From: Austwickia sp. TVS 96-490-7B
GTDB taxonomy: Bacteria > Actinomycetota > Actinomycetes > Actinomycetales > Dermatophilaceae
Direction of reading: 5' to 3'
Assembly (NCBI RefSeq): GCF_019331795.1
Contig: NZ_JAHPZL010000001.1
Coordinates: 114,617 to 178,616 of the forward strand
Length of the DNA: 64,000 bases
The stretch's first letter is position 1. Every line of letters begins with the position of its first letter. Shown piece by piece: positions 53,864-62,987 of the stretch. Under the pieces are notes generated by a model. It did no database searches. It was not told where the DNA came from and worked only from the letters and a program-made list of their open reading frames with translations. A program made the translations under genes and the position numbers.

Positions 53864-55147
53864 TTAGCCGTTGGTGACCTTCAGTGTGAGCGTCTGGTCT
53901 CGAATCGAGGAGCAGGTCACCGTGAGGCCGCTGACTTTGCGGGTGTCACCGGCCTGGCATGTTTGAGTAGCCCCATCGACGGTGTAAGTGGCTGTGCTGC
54001 CGGTGATGCCATCGTGCTTGATGACTTTTTTCCCACCGCTACTGCCGATGGAGAGGTCGACCGCTGCTCCCTTGCCGGAGAAGGTGAGATCGCAGGACGT
54101 ATTGCTGCATTTCGCTTCAGCTTTAGGACTGTTGAATGCTTGCACGACCACGACACCGGCCACGATCACCACCAACACCACGACGATGGCGATCACGGCC
54201 ATCGTCCCCCTGGCCATTCCTTTACTGCTGGTAGCAGGTCGGAATCCATAGGGGCCTTGCGGGCCATAGCCGGGCTGGCCGGGTTGACCCGGCTGACCGA
54301 AGCCAGGTTGCCCAGGTTGACCGCCGAAACCGGGCTGACCGTAGCCGGGCTGGCCGGGTTGACCCGGCTGACCGAAGCCAGGTTGCCCAGGTTGACCGCC
54401 GAAACCGGGCTGACCGTAGCCGGGCTGGCCGGGTTGACCCGGCTGACCAAAGCCAGGTTGGCCGGGCTGCCCTGGCTGCCCGTACCCCTGCTGGCCATAG
54501 CCAGGTTGTCCCGGCTGGCCGTATCCGGGCTGTCCTGGCCGTCCGGGTTGGCCATAGCCAGGTTGGCCAGGCTGCCCCGGTTGACCGGGCTGGCCTGGTT
54601 GACCCGGCTGGCCAAAGCCAGGTTGGCCGGGCTGCCCTGGCTGCCCGTACCCCTGCTGGCCATAGCCAGGTTGTCCCGGCTGGCCGTATCCAGGCTGCCC
54701 TGGCCGACTTTGCGGGCCGTAACCGGGGGCACCGTATTGCGGGGCGCCATAACCCTGCTGGCCCTGCTGGGGCTGACCATATCCAGGCTGCCCCTGCGGA
54801 CCTGATTGTCCTTGCTGGCCGGGTTGACCAGGCTGACCCGACATCGGTGGGGCGCCATACGCGGGCCCGCCATAGCTGGGACCGCCTTGGCCTGGCTGCC
54901 CCTGCTGAACAGGTCCGGGCTGCTGGTGAGAAGCCTGCTGGCCGGGCAACGGCGGTGGGGCCATCCCTGCCGGAGGTGCCAACGGCTGCGGCGGGGCCAC
55001 CGGCTGTGGCATTTTTGCGGTCGCTGTCGGGGATAAGACACTGGTGGCGTCATTCCCGTCGGCTGCGGTTTCGTGGCCGGGCGTGGGTGCCGCGGCGGGT
55101 TCTGTCTCGGAAGTGGGGCTCGATTCGCCCTTCGACTGCTCCGACAT
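53864..55147 (-). CDS. Membrane-anchored collagen-like (Gly-Gln-Pro) repeat protein
   Basis: 427 aa from ATG 55147 (AGGAGGTGTCC). Residues about 75-300 are G-Q-P-G-Q-P-G-Y/F-type repeats, low in anything but Gly, Gln, Pro and Tyr. One transmembrane helix (about 318-342) leads to a small extracellular domain with four Cys (K-C-S-N-T-S-C, T-C-Q-A-G, V-T-C-S-S). The long cytoplasmic repeat is unusual for collagen-like proteins, which are normally outside. Such G-Q-P-rich N-termini occur in actinobacterial membrane proteins of unknown function. Confidence 0.8.
   Translation of the reverse strand: MSEQSKGESSPTSETEPAAAPTPGHETAADGNDATSVLSPTATAKMPQPVAPPQPLAPPAGMAPPPLPGQQASHQQPGPVQQGQPGQGGPSYGGPAYGAPPMSGQPGQPGQQGQSGPQGQPGYGQPQQGQQGYGAPQYGAPGYGPQSRPGQPGYGQPGQPGYGQQGYGQPGQPGQPGFGQPGQPGQPGQPGQPGQPGYGQPGRPGQPGYGQPGQPGYGQQGYGQPGQPGQPGFGQPGQPGQPGYGQPGFGGQPGQPGFGQPGQPGQPGYGQPGFGGQPGQPGFGQPGQPGQPGYGPQGPYGFRPATSSKGMARGTMAVIAIVVVLVVIVAGVVVVQAFNSPKAEAKCSNTSCDLTFSGKGAAVDLSIGSSGGKKVIKHDGITGSTATYTVDGATQTCQAGDTRKVSGLTVTCSSIRDQTLTLKVTNG
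54268..54492. repeat. 75-bp tandem repeats in the PGQ gene
   Basis: The unit beginning AGCCGGGCTGGCCGGGTTGA starts at 54268, 54343 and 54418 (period 75 bp, 25 residues). The first two copies are nearly identical over their full length. A second, longer duplication (165 bp offset) covers about 54439-54690. Confidence 0.8.
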
Positions 55148-55304
55148 GGACACCTCCTGCATCGGGCGGCACGAGCCGCCTCCCTATCGTAACCATCAGG
55201 CTCAACTGACGTTGCCGCGGTTCGCGCACGCCACCAGCAGCGACACTGCCGCACCGATATCTCTTGACACAGTGACGTTTTCATTTCTCAGCGAGAATGA
55301 GTCG

Positions 55305-55892
55305 ATGCACAGGTGCTCAGCAGTGATCCTCTGCGGGGGCCAGTCTCGCCGATTTGGGGCGAGCGATAAGACGGCTGCTGTCGTCGGGGGCCACCCCATT
55401 CTGGACAGGACCATCATGGACCTCCCCCCGCACTGGCCGGTGACCTGTGTGGGTCCGGCACGTCCCGTGCCGCGTTCGGTGCAATGGGTCCGCGAAGAAC
55501 CGGCGGGAGGCGGACCGGTCGCCGGGATCGCCGCCGCGCTGACCACTCTCGCCACGCCGTACGTGGTGGTGCTGGCCGGAGATCTGCCCTTCGGTGGCGC
55601 AGTGGCGGCGCAACTGGCTGCCGCCGTACAGGATCGTCGGTCTCTCGATGGCGTCCAGGCGCTAGACGAGAACGGCGAGCGGCAGCCGTTGTTGGCGGCA
55701 TACCGCACTGACGCACTGCGGCGAGTCATCCCGGAGCAGGCACGTGATCTGGGGGTACGCCGCGTGCTGCGTCCGTTGACCTGCGGATCAATGGACATTC
55801 CGGCGTGGGTGGCGTGGGATGTGGATACCCCAGAGGATCTGGAGCGGGCCCGACAGCATCACGCCGGGGCTGATCGTCGGAACAGCAGCTGA
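55305..55892 (+). CDS. mobA: Molybdenum cofactor guanylyltransferase MobA-like
   Basis: 195 aa from ATG 55305. The N-terminal nucleotidyltransferase loop reads V-I-L-C-G-G-Q-S-R-R-F-G-x-x-D-K-T, then V-L-A-G-D-L-P-F is the metal-binding Asp motif. Adds GMP to molybdopterin. The ribosome binding site is weak. No other moa/mob genes are near, so an alternative nucleotidyl-transfer role is possible. Confidence 0.85.
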   Translation: MHRCSAVILCGGQSRRFGASDKTAAVVGGHPILDRTIMDLPPHWPVTCVGPARPVPRSVQWVREEPAGGGPVAGIAAALTTLATPYVVVLAGDLPFGGAVAAQLAAAVQDRRSLDGVQALDENGERQPLLAAYRTDALRRVIPEQARDLGVRRVLRPLTCGSMDIPAWVAWDVDTPEDLERARQHHAGADRRNSS

Positions 55893-55947
55893 GGACAACG
55901 ACGTCCGGAGACGTCTGGTCGTCAACGCCCCCATCTAAGGTGGGGCC

Positions 55948-56931
55948 ATGAAGGCGATCACCATCCCCACGCCCGGCAAGAGCGTGGATGCCCTGCAGTA
56001 CGCCGAGGTCGACGACCCGACCCCGGCGGTCGACGACGTCGTCATCGAGGTGGCTGCAGCCGGTGTCAACCGCGCTGACCTGTTGCAACGTCGAGGTTTC
56101 TACGACCCGCCGCCGGGGGCATCGCCGCTGCCGGGCCTGGAGGTGTCGGGCACGATCTGCGAGGTGGGCTCGCACGTGCAGACCTGGCGAGTCGGTCAAC
56201 AGGTGTGTGCTCTGTTGACCGGCGGCGGATACGCCCAAAAGGTCGCTGTGCCAGCAGGCCAGGTGCTTCCGGTGCCGACCGGACTGTCGATGGTGCAGGC
56301 GGCGGCGTTGCCGGAAGTGGCATGCACCGTGTGGTCCAACCTCTTTGGCACAGCTCATCTGCACGCCGGTGAGGTGGTGCTACTGCACGGTGGCGCGTCG
56401 GGGATCGGCACCATGGCGATCCAGTTGGCTCGGGAGGCGGGGGCGACCGTCGCCGTGACGGCAGGCAGCGCGCACAAGCTGGAAGCGTGCCGCGATTTGG
56501 GGGCGGAGATCCTCATCAATTATCGAGATGCTGATTTCGTCACTGAGATTGCCACCGCGACTGGCGGCGCAGGAGCAGATGTGATCCTTGACCTCATCGG
56601 GGCGAAATATCTGGAGCGCAATGTCACAGCGTTGGCCACAAACGGTCGTTTGGTGGTCATCGGCTTACAAGGTGGCGTGAAAGCAGAACTCAACTTGAAT
56701 GCCTTGCTGTCCAAGCGGGCGTCGTTGCATGCGACATCCTTGCGGGCTCGGCCAGTGGCAGAGAAAGCCGCAATCGTCGCGGCGGTCCGGGAGCATGTCT
56801 GGCCATTGGTGGAAGCGGGCCGGGTCCGCCCGATGGTGTATGAGACCGTGCCGTTGGCGCAGGCGGCGCAGGCCCATGCGCTCCTCGAAGGTGGAGATCA
56901 CATCGGCAAGGTCGTCCTGACCGTGGACTGA
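55948..56931 (+). CDS. NAD(P)H:quinone oxidoreductase (QOR-type MDR family)
   Basis: 327 aa, medium-chain reductase without zinc ligands. V-N-R-A-D-L-L-Q-R-R-G-F-Y-D-P-P-P-G is the quinone oxidoreductase signature, and G-A-S-G-I-G-T-M-A-I-Q-L-A is the dinucleotide-binding loop. It closely resembles the PIG3-like subgroup. Confidence 0.92.
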   Translation: MKAITIPTPGKSVDALQYAEVDDPTPAVDDVVIEVAAAGVNRADLLQRRGFYDPPPGASPLPGLEVSGTICEVGSHVQTWRVGQQVCALLTGGGYAQKVAVPAGQVLPVPTGLSMVQAAALPEVACTVWSNLFGTAHLHAGEVVLLHGGASGIGTMAIQLAREAGATVAVTAGSAHKLEACRDLGAEILINYRDADFVTEIATATGGAGADVILDLIGAKYLERNVTALATNGRLVVIGLQGGVKAELNLNALLSKRASLHATSLRARPVAEKAAIVAAVREHVWPLVEAGRVRPMVYETVPLAQAAQAHALLEGGDHIGKVVLTVD

Positions 56932-56967
56932 GCTTCAGGGTTTTCCCACCGGGACCGGTGGGGTGGT

Positions 56968-56999
56968 GACGGGGTTCTTCCGCGAGGAAGGACCCCGTC
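56968..56999 (+). terminator. Terminator after the quinone oxidoreductase
   Basis: GACGGGGT-x-CTTCC and GGAAG-x-ACCCCGTC around GCGA. Confidence 0.75.
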
Positions 57000-57097
57000 C
57001 GTCGTACGGCGGGCAGAGCGGGCCCCAGCGAACGGGGATCCAGGACCGCTCGGCGCAACCACCACCCTCACCGCGTGACACCACAACCACAGATCAC

Positions 57098-57140
57098 ATA
57101 CCGGGTATACCTTAACGACGGAACCAGTAATACCCGGTAT
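57098..57140. promoter_or_regulatory. Inverted repeat operator of the PadR gene
   Basis: ATACCGGGTAT (57098-57108) and its exact complement ATACCCGGTAT (57130-57140) are centred 32 bp apart, about three helical turns, just upstream of padR. Both are followed by AC. Autoregulation by a PadR dimer pair is likely. Confidence 0.7.
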
Positions 57141-57165
57141 ACGTCCGAGGATGTGGAGACAACCC

Positions 57166-57819
57166 ATGTCGGTGAAGTTTGCACTGATGGCTCTCATGGA
57201 CACCCACCCCATGTACGGCGCCCAGCTCCGCGCCGAATTCGAAGAACGCACCGGCGGGACGTGGCCGCTGAACGTGGGTCAGGTCTACACCACCCTGGGC
57301 CGCCTCGAACGCGACGGACTAGTCGAATCCTCCGGAATCCCCGACGACGAAGGGCGCATCCCCTACCAGCTCACCGATCACGGCCGCACCGTCCTCCACC
57401 ACTGGTGGGACACCCCGGTCGACCGACAAGACACCCCCCGTGACGAACTCGTCATCAAACTTGCCCTCGCCGTCACTCTTCCCGGAGTCGATGTCTCCGC
57501 CCTCGTCCAGCAGCAACGCACCGCCACCCTGCGCCACCTCCAAGACCTCACCCGGCTCAAACGCGCGGATGCCACCACCGCTCCCCCCGACCAGAGCACA
57601 CCGACGTACGACCTGTCTTGGCACTTAGTCCTCGACCACCTGATCTTCGCCGACGAAGCCGAAATCCGATGGTTAGACCACGTCGAAAGCACTCTGGCCC
57701 GCGCGGCCACCCACCGACAGACAACCTCTACCGCAGCGCCTTACGCCCCGGCCCCCTCCCGGCCCCTATCCGCGCCATTCCTCGCTCCCCGCGCCACCAG
57801 CGACCGGAGTCCGCGATGA
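57166..57819 (+). CDS. PadR-family transcriptional regulator
   Basis: 217 aa from ATG 57166. The PadR winged helix is clear: F-A-L-M-A-L-M-D-T-H-P-M-Y-G-A-Q-L, then L-N-V-G-Q-V-Y-T-T-L-G-R-L-E-R-D-G-L-V. The C-terminal Vir-like helical domain (about 105-185) mediates dimerisation. PadR genes of this size usually precede the ABC exporter they control. Here the next gene is only a stub. Confidence 0.9.
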   Translation: MSVKFALMALMDTHPMYGAQLRAEFEERTGGTWPLNVGQVYTTLGRLERDGLVESSGIPDDEGRIPYQLTDHGRTVLHHWWDTPVDRQDTPRDELVIKLALAVTLPGVDVSALVQQQRTATLRHLQDLTRLKRADATTAPPDQSTPTYDLSWHLVLDHLIFADEAEIRWLDHVESTLARAATHRQTTSTAAPYAPAPSRPLSAPFLAPRATSDRSPR

Positions 57820-57893
57820 GCGCCCCCACCGCCACCCCCACAGATCAGCTCGCCACGACCCGCCGCTGGTACGGCGAACGACCTAAGTCGTGA
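57816..57893 (+). pseudogene. 25-codon stub of the gene that followed padR
   Basis: ATG 57816 overlaps the padR stop (ATGA), as in a coupled operon. The frame starts M-S-A-P-T-A-T-P-T-D and stops after 25 codons. The end (R-R-W-Y-G-E-R-P) vaguely recalls the first strand of ABC ATPases. It is probably the 5' end of a deleted exporter gene, or a short leader peptide. Confidence 0.4.
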
Positions 57894-57898
57894 CCCAC

Positions 57899-57938
57899 GC
57901 TGACGGCTCGGTCTCTGCAGAGAAACCGAGCCGTCAGC
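57899..57938. terminator. Bidirectional terminator, padR / ppdK
   Basis: GCTGACGGCTCGGT pairs with ACCGAGCCGTCAGC, a 14-bp stem between convergent genes. Confidence 0.8.
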
Positions 57939-57992
57939 ACGTCATACGGACCTGGCTGTCCTCCACGGCTGATCCGCAGAGGAGATCACCGA

Positions 57993-60695
57993 TCAGCGGA
58001 AGTCGCTGCCCTCCGCCGTACCCGAAGAACGACCAGCTTCAAGCCGCGCCACCGGCACCCGGAACGGGCTGCAGGACACGTAGTCCAAGCCCACGGTGTC
58101 GAAGAAGTGAATCGACTGCGGGTCGCCGCCGTGCTCACCACACACACCCAAGTGCAGTTCGGGCCTGGTCTGTCGGCCAGCTTCAGCAGCCAACTTCACC
58201 AACCGTCCCACACCGCCCTGGTCGAGGGTTTCAAACGGGGAGACCCCGAAGATGCCACGCTCGATGTAGTTGCTGAAGAACGAGCCTTCAACGTCGTCAC
58301 GGCTGAAACCCCACGTGGTTTGAGTGAGGTCGTTCGTGCCGAAGGAGAAGAACTCGGCTGCTTCGGCAATCTCACCGGCGGTGATCGCCGCACGCGGCAA
58401 CTCGATCATCGTGCCGATCGGGACGTCCGTGAGGTCGACACCGGTCTCAGCGGACACCTGCGCGGCGACCTTCGTGATCGCGTCACGCATGATCTCGAGC
58501 TCCTGGACGGCACCAACCAGCGGGATCATGATCTCCGGCTTGGGGTCACCGCCAGCCTGACGACGCTCTGCCGCGGCTTCGAGGATCGCCCGGGCCTGCA
58601 TCTCAAACAGTCCCCGGATGACCAAGCCGAGGCGCACCCCGCGCAGACCCAACATCGGGTTCTGCTCGTGCATGCGCTCCACGGCCGCCATGATCTTCTT
58701 CTGGTCAGCTTCGAGGTCATGCCCTTTGGCTTGGGCGACAGCATGCGCCGCGGCCATCTCAACCTGGCTGGGCAGGAACTCGTGCAGCGGCGGGTCGAGG
58801 AGACGGATGGTGACAGGCAGCCCGTCCATGGCCTGCAAGATCTCCACGAAGTCGGCCTTCTGCAGCGGGGCGAGGCTGCCCAGCGCGGCCGCTTTCTCCT
58901 CGTCGCTCTCCGCAAGGATGAGCCGCTCGACCAGCGGGCGACGGTCACCGAGGAACATGTGCTCGGTGCGGCACAGGCCAATGCCCTGCGCGCCGAAACG
59001 ACGGGCACGAGCCGCGTCCTCAGGGGTGTCCGCGTTGGAACGGACCCGCAGACGACGGGTCTTGTCGGCGATCTTCATGATGCGGTCGACGGCGCGAACC
59101 AACTCGTCAGCAGCAATGTCTGCTTCGGACAGGGTGCCTTCGAAATACTGCACAACCGGCGGGTCAACCACGGGGACCTCACCGGTGTACACCTCACCGG
59201 TGGTGCCGTCGATGGAGATGACCGCGCCAGCACGCAGGACCGTGCCGTCTTTGAGGGTCATGGTGCGGGCCCGGACGTCAATGTCGAGTTCTTCAGCACC
59301 GCAGACGCAGGTCTTGCCCATGCCGCGGGCCACGACAGCAGCGTGGCTGGTCTTGCCACCACGGCTGGTGAGGATGCCCTGAGCAGCCATCATGCCGGAC
59401 AGGTCGTCAGGGTTGGTCTCCCGACGGACCAGGATGACCTTCTTGCCTTCGTTGACCGCGAGCACGGCATCCGGGCTGGAGAAACAGATCTGACCAACCG
59501 CAGCACCCGGGGACGCATTCATGCCCCTAGCGATGCGCTTCTTCTCGGCCTTCGCGTCGAACTTGGGGAACATCAGGTTGACGAGCTGGTCACCGGTGAC
59601 GCGCTGCAGCGCCTCAGCTTCGCTGATCTTGCCTTCATCGACGAGCTGGCAGGCAATCTTGAAAGCAGCCTCAGCGGTGCGCTTGCCGACGCGGGTCTGC
59701 AGCATCCACAGCTTCTTGTTTTGCACGGTGAACTCGATGTCGCACAGGTCTTTGTAGTGCGCCTCAAGGGTGGACATGATGCCCATCAGCTCGTCGTACG
59801 CCGCCTTGTCGACACGCTCCATGTCGGCCAGGGACATCGTGTTGCGGATCCCCGCGACCACATCCTCGCCCTGGGCGTTCTGCAGGTAGTCGCCGTACAC
59901 GCCTTGCTGACCGCTGGCGGGGTCACGGGTGAAGGCGACACCAGTACCGGACTCCATGCCCAGGTTGCCGAAGACCATCGAGCAGACGTTGACTGCGGTG
60001 CCCAAGTCGGCGGGGATGCGCTCCTGACGGCGGTACAGGATCGCCCGTTCGGAGTTCCAGGAGCGGAACACGGCCCGCATCGCTTCGAGCAGCTGCTCTT
60101 TGGAGTCCTGCGGGAAGTCCTTACCCGTCTCGTCCTTGATGATGCCCTTGAAACGTTCGACGATCCGGGCGAAGTCAGCGGCGTCCAAGTCGAGGTCGGA
60201 GGTGGTGCCCTTGGCGGACTTGGCCTCGTCCATGACGTCTTCGAACTTTTCGCCCTCAATGTCCAGGACGGTCTTGCCGAACATCTGCAACAGACGTCGG
60301 TAGGAATCCCACGCAAACCGGTCGTTGCCGGTGACCTTGGACAAGCCCACTACGGACGCGTCGTTCAAACCGATGTTCAAGACGGTTTCCATCATGCCCG
60401 GCATGGAGAACTTCGCCCCGGACCGCACGGACACCAGCAGCGGGTCGCTCGGGTCGCCGAGCTTCTTGCCGTTCTCGTCCTCGATCTTGGCGATGTACTC
60501 GTCGATCTGGGCGGACAGTTCCTCAGGCTCGCTGCCCTGCTCCAAGTAGGCCTTGCACGCATCGGTGGTGATCGTGAACGACGGGGGCACGGGGAGGCCC
60601 ATGTTGTGCATCTCGGCCAGGTTGGCGCCCTTGCCACCCAGCAAGTCCTTCATGTCCTTGTTGCCCTCGGACAGTCCGTACACGAACTTCTTCAT
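57993..60695 (-). CDS. ppdK: Pyruvate, phosphate dikinase
   Basis: About 900 aa from ATG 60695 (M-K-K-F-V-Y-G-L-S-E-G). Reversible PEP + PPi + AMP from pyruvate + Pi + ATP. The ATP-grasp domain opens G-G-K-G-A-N-L-A-E-M. The swivelling phospho-His is in L-T-S-R-G-G-K-T-S-H-A-A-V-V-A-R-G near 450. The PEP-binding TIM barrel has G-I-G-L-C-R-T-E-H-M-F, E-I-M-I-P-L-V and F-S-F-G-T-N-D-L-T-Q-T, and the C-terminal catalytic Cys is in S-C-S-P-F-R. Monocistronic. The upstream in-frame ATG at 60722 is not needed. Confidence 0.96.
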   Translation of the reverse strand: MKKFVYGLSEGNKDMKDLLGGKGANLAEMHNMGLPVPPSFTITTDACKAYLEQGSEPEELSAQIDEYIAKIEDENGKKLGDPSDPLLVSVRSGAKFSMPGMMETVLNIGLNDASVVGLSKVTGNDRFAWDSYRRLLQMFGKTVLDIEGEKFEDVMDEAKSAKGTTSDLDLDAADFARIVERFKGIIKDETGKDFPQDSKEQLLEAMRAVFRSWNSERAILYRRQERIPADLGTAVNVCSMVFGNLGMESGTGVAFTRDPASGQQGVYGDYLQNAQGEDVVAGIRNTMSLADMERVDKAAYDELMGIMSTLEAHYKDLCDIEFTVQNKKLWMLQTRVGKRTAEAAFKIACQLVDEGKISEAEALQRVTGDQLVNLMFPKFDAKAEKKRIARGMNASPGAAVGQICFSSPDAVLAVNEGKKVILVRRETNPDDLSGMMAAQGILTSRGGKTSHAAVVARGMGKTCVCGAEELDIDVRARTMTLKDGTVLRAGAVISIDGTTGEVYTGEVPVVDPPVVQYFEGTLSEADIAADELVRAVDRIMKIADKTRRLRVRSNADTPEDAARARRFGAQGIGLCRTEHMFLGDRRPLVERLILAESDEEKAAALGSLAPLQKADFVEILQAMDGLPVTIRLLDPPLHEFLPSQVEMAAAHAVAQAKGHDLEADQKKIMAAVERMHEQNPMLGLRGVRLGLVIRGLFEMQARAILEAAAERRQAGGDPKPEIMIPLVGAVQELEIMRDAITKVAAQVSAETGVDLTDVPIGTMIELPRAAITAGEIAEAAEFFSFGTNDLTQTTWGFSRDDVEGSFFSNYIERGIFGVSPFETLDQGGVGRLVKLAAEAGRQTRPELHLGVCGEHGGDPQSIHFFDTVGLDYVSCSPFRVPVARLEAGRSSGTAEGSDFR

Positions 60696-60825
60696 CACTT
60701 CACAGAGCCTTTCCCTGTACACCTATGGACCGGGTCGGCTCTCAGCCTAGGGGGTCGCTCATGACGCGATACGGGGGCTTAGGTCCTCCGTTCAGGTAGC
60801 TGCGGCTGCTAGCCGAAGTCCACTG

Positions 60826-62187
60826 TCACACAGTCACACCGGCTCCGTGGCGAGGACCGAGAAAAGCCGCCAGGAAAGCGACGTAATCGGTGATGTCGCT
60901 CGCCCCAGCGAGCTCCCGCACTGAGTGCATCGACAGCATCGGCGCGCCCACATCAACAGTGACCGCGCCCGTGAGCGCCGCCGTCACCGGACCCACCGTC
61001 GACCCGCACGGCATGTCGCCACGACTGACGAAACTCTGCAAGTTCACCCCTGCTTGTTCGGCAGCCAGCCGCGCCATCGCCACCCCCGTCGCGTCGGAGG
61101 CATACCGACCCCGATTGTTGATCTTCACCGCCGGACCATCCCCGACCAGCAAGCGGTGCCCCGGCTCAGAACGATCGGCATAGTTGGGGTGCACTGCATG
61201 CGACATATCTGCGGAGCAAACCACGCTGCCAGCCAACGCCCGCAGTAGGTCTTGCCGGTCGCCGCCACGGGTCGCGACGATCCGTTCCACGGTGGCAGTC
61301 AAAAACTGGCTCTCCGCACCCCGGTTGGTGGTCGACCCAATCTCCTCATGATCAAAAAGCACCAGCACCGGCACGTACGGCGCGTCACCGGTCGCGTCAG
61401 TGCGCCCCTGAGAGATGTCGTCGACAGCGGCGAGCAACGCGACCGTCCCGGCGTACGCGGTGGCCAGATTGTCCAAGCGGGGCGCGGCGATCAGATCACC
61501 CGTTCGACCGATCCGTCGAGACGGGGTCACGTCGTGCGTCATAACGTCCCAGCCGAGGACGTCACCCGCTGGGACGTCGAGTTGTCCAGCGATCCAGGCG
61601 GCGAATGTGGGGGCGTTCCCGGTGGCGCCCCACACCGGGTTGAGCTGGGTTTGCGGGTTCAGTCGCAACCCATCCCGGTCAATGTCCCGATCTAAGTGGA
61701 TCGCTAATTGCGGGATCCGACAGATGGGTTCGTCAGTGCGCCACAACCGGGTGAGCGGACGGGACGGACGATGCGGATCCCGGACAACGACCCGCCCAGA
61801 CAAGCCGAGATCCCGGTCCAGCCACGAATTGACCAGCGGACCGCCATACACCTCGACGGTCAGCTGATCCCAGCCATGGACAGACTGGTCAGGACGAGGT
61901 TTGATGCGCAGATTAGGTGAGTCAGTGTGCCCGCCGAGCACTCGGAACGGCACGGCGGCCTCACCGTCTGTGGCGGGAAGGTGCTCGGTGGACCACGCAG
62001 CCAAGCTTCCCTCCCGTACGACGACGTACCGACCGGGACGTTGCGGCCACGCCTGGGTCTCGTGGAGCTCTTCAAAACCGGCAGTGACCAGCCGTGACCG
62101 CACCTCATCGACAGCGTGATACGGCGAGGGCGCAGCGTCAATGAAGTCAATCAGTCCAGCAGCTTGAGCCTCGACGGTGAACTCCAT
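60826..62187 (-). CDS. apeB: M18 family aminopeptidase
   Basis: 453 aa aspartyl-aminopeptidase-like zinc enzyme. A-A-P-S-P-Y-H-A-V is the family N-terminal motif; G-G-H-T-D-S-P supplies a first zinc ligand, F-D-H-E-E-I-G-S the Glu/Asp ligands, and the final H-S-V-R-E-L-A-G the last His. Homododecameric cytosolic exopeptidase in characterised members. Confidence 0.94.
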   Translation of the reverse strand: MEFTVEAQAAGLIDFIDAAPSPYHAVDEVRSRLVTAGFEELHETQAWPQRPGRYVVVREGSLAAWSTEHLPATDGEAAVPFRVLGGHTDSPNLRIKPRPDQSVHGWDQLTVEVYGGPLVNSWLDRDLGLSGRVVVRDPHRPSRPLTRLWRTDEPICRIPQLAIHLDRDIDRDGLRLNPQTQLNPVWGATGNAPTFAAWIAGQLDVPAGDVLGWDVMTHDVTPSRRIGRTGDLIAAPRLDNLATAYAGTVALLAAVDDISQGRTDATGDAPYVPVLVLFDHEEIGSTTNRGAESQFLTATVERIVATRGGDRQDLLRALAGSVVCSADMSHAVHPNYADRSEPGHRLLVGDGPAVKINNRGRYASDATGVAMARLAAEQAGVNLQSFVSRGDMPCGSTVGPVTAALTGAVTVDVGAPMLSMHSVRELAGASDITDYVAFLAAFLGPRHGAGVTV

Positions 62188-62604
62188 GCCGCCACTCTAA
62201 GTGGTGTCCGCACGACATATCGGGTGAATACGGTGACCGCTGAACCCCACGGCGCGACAGGTGTGGACTGCTGCGGTGCTGGCTGCTGACTGAGTTCGGC
62301 ACGTACGTCGAAACTCTCCGGAGGCATCCCCCACGTCGAGCGGTGGGTGCCCCCTGTGAGCCGCGCCGCCGCACAGTGAAGATGGCTGCTTAACGGCATT
62401 GCCAACAACCTGAAAAAATCGTACCGTGCGTTGCGTGATGGCAGACCTTTGAATCTGCCATCACGCATATTTTCTTTCCTCATGTAGGATGGTTTACCCA
62501 CCAGGGTGAACACCCTTCAGTTCCTATTTAATGAAGTATTGACGATGACCCCCTCGAAGTGGCGGCAATCAGTGCCGAGCCGGCCGCCAGTTACGCACTG
62601 AAGG
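62188..62604. other. Intergenic region with an orphan terminator
   Basis: No coding frame is credible. A hairpin at 62331-62352 (GGCA-x-CC...GGTGGGTGCC type) and the terminator at 62432 suggest a short plus-strand transcript, but no promoter is evident. Confidence 0.35.
62432..62467 (+). terminator. Orphan intrinsic terminator
   Basis: TGCGTGATGGCAGA and TCTGCCATCACGCA form a perfect 14-bp stem with an 8-nt loop, followed by TATTTTCTTT. No plus-strand gene precedes it within the window region back to 61000; apeB runs the other way. Confidence 0.85.
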
Positions 62605-62976
62605 ATGCAGTCAATGTCTAAAAATTATAGGCCTGAAACTGCGGTTTTCATGAACTTTTCAGCTCAAGGATTGGCTAGCATCTCTTGCTTTATGGTGTCC
62701 ATCACCTCTGGGTCGAGGACATGGCTTTGTGTCAATTTTGTCATCACCTTCCTTTTCGCCGTAGCGGCCAGGAAATATTTCATACCTTCTGGCAACTGGA
62801 ATCCCGACCCGCGACGAAACACGACAGGAGGGACACTCTTAAGAATTCTCCTGGCATCAACTCTGTGCCTCGCAGTTTTTTGGCACCGCCCTATCGGAGG
62901 ATTAATGGGATTTGCGCTGCTATTCACCGGCATACAGGGAGCCATGGGCCACCTTAAGAGACCAAGGAAGTCTTGA
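62605..62976 (+). CDS. Small hypothetical membrane protein
   Basis: 123 aa from ATG 62605 (GAAGG upstream; Met4 is an alternative). Three to four hydrophobic segments and a basic C-terminus (H-L-K-R-P-R-K-S). Codon use and base composition are clearly more AT-rich than neighbours, and the gene ends 11 bp before the IS element, so it is probably acquired DNA. No family recognised. Confidence 0.55.
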   Translation: MQSMSKNYRPETAVFMNFSAQGLASISCFMVSITSGSRTWLCVNFVITFLFAVAARKYFIPSGNWNPDPRRNTTGGTLLRILLASTLCLAVFWHRPIGGLMGFALLFTGIQGAMGHLKRPRKS

Positions 62977-62987
62977 AAATTAATTGA

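Noticed and set aside
53810..54805. 331-codon plus-strand frame rich in R-L-T-G-L-A repeats
   Set aside because: It is the antisense shadow of the PGQ-repeat gene. Its periodicity mirrors the DNA repeat and it has no ribosome binding site.
58107..60764. 885-codon plus-strand frame opposite ppdK
   Set aside because: Antisense shadow of a strongly conserved gene; composition (His/Asp/Gly-rich) is typical of a high-GC shadow frame.
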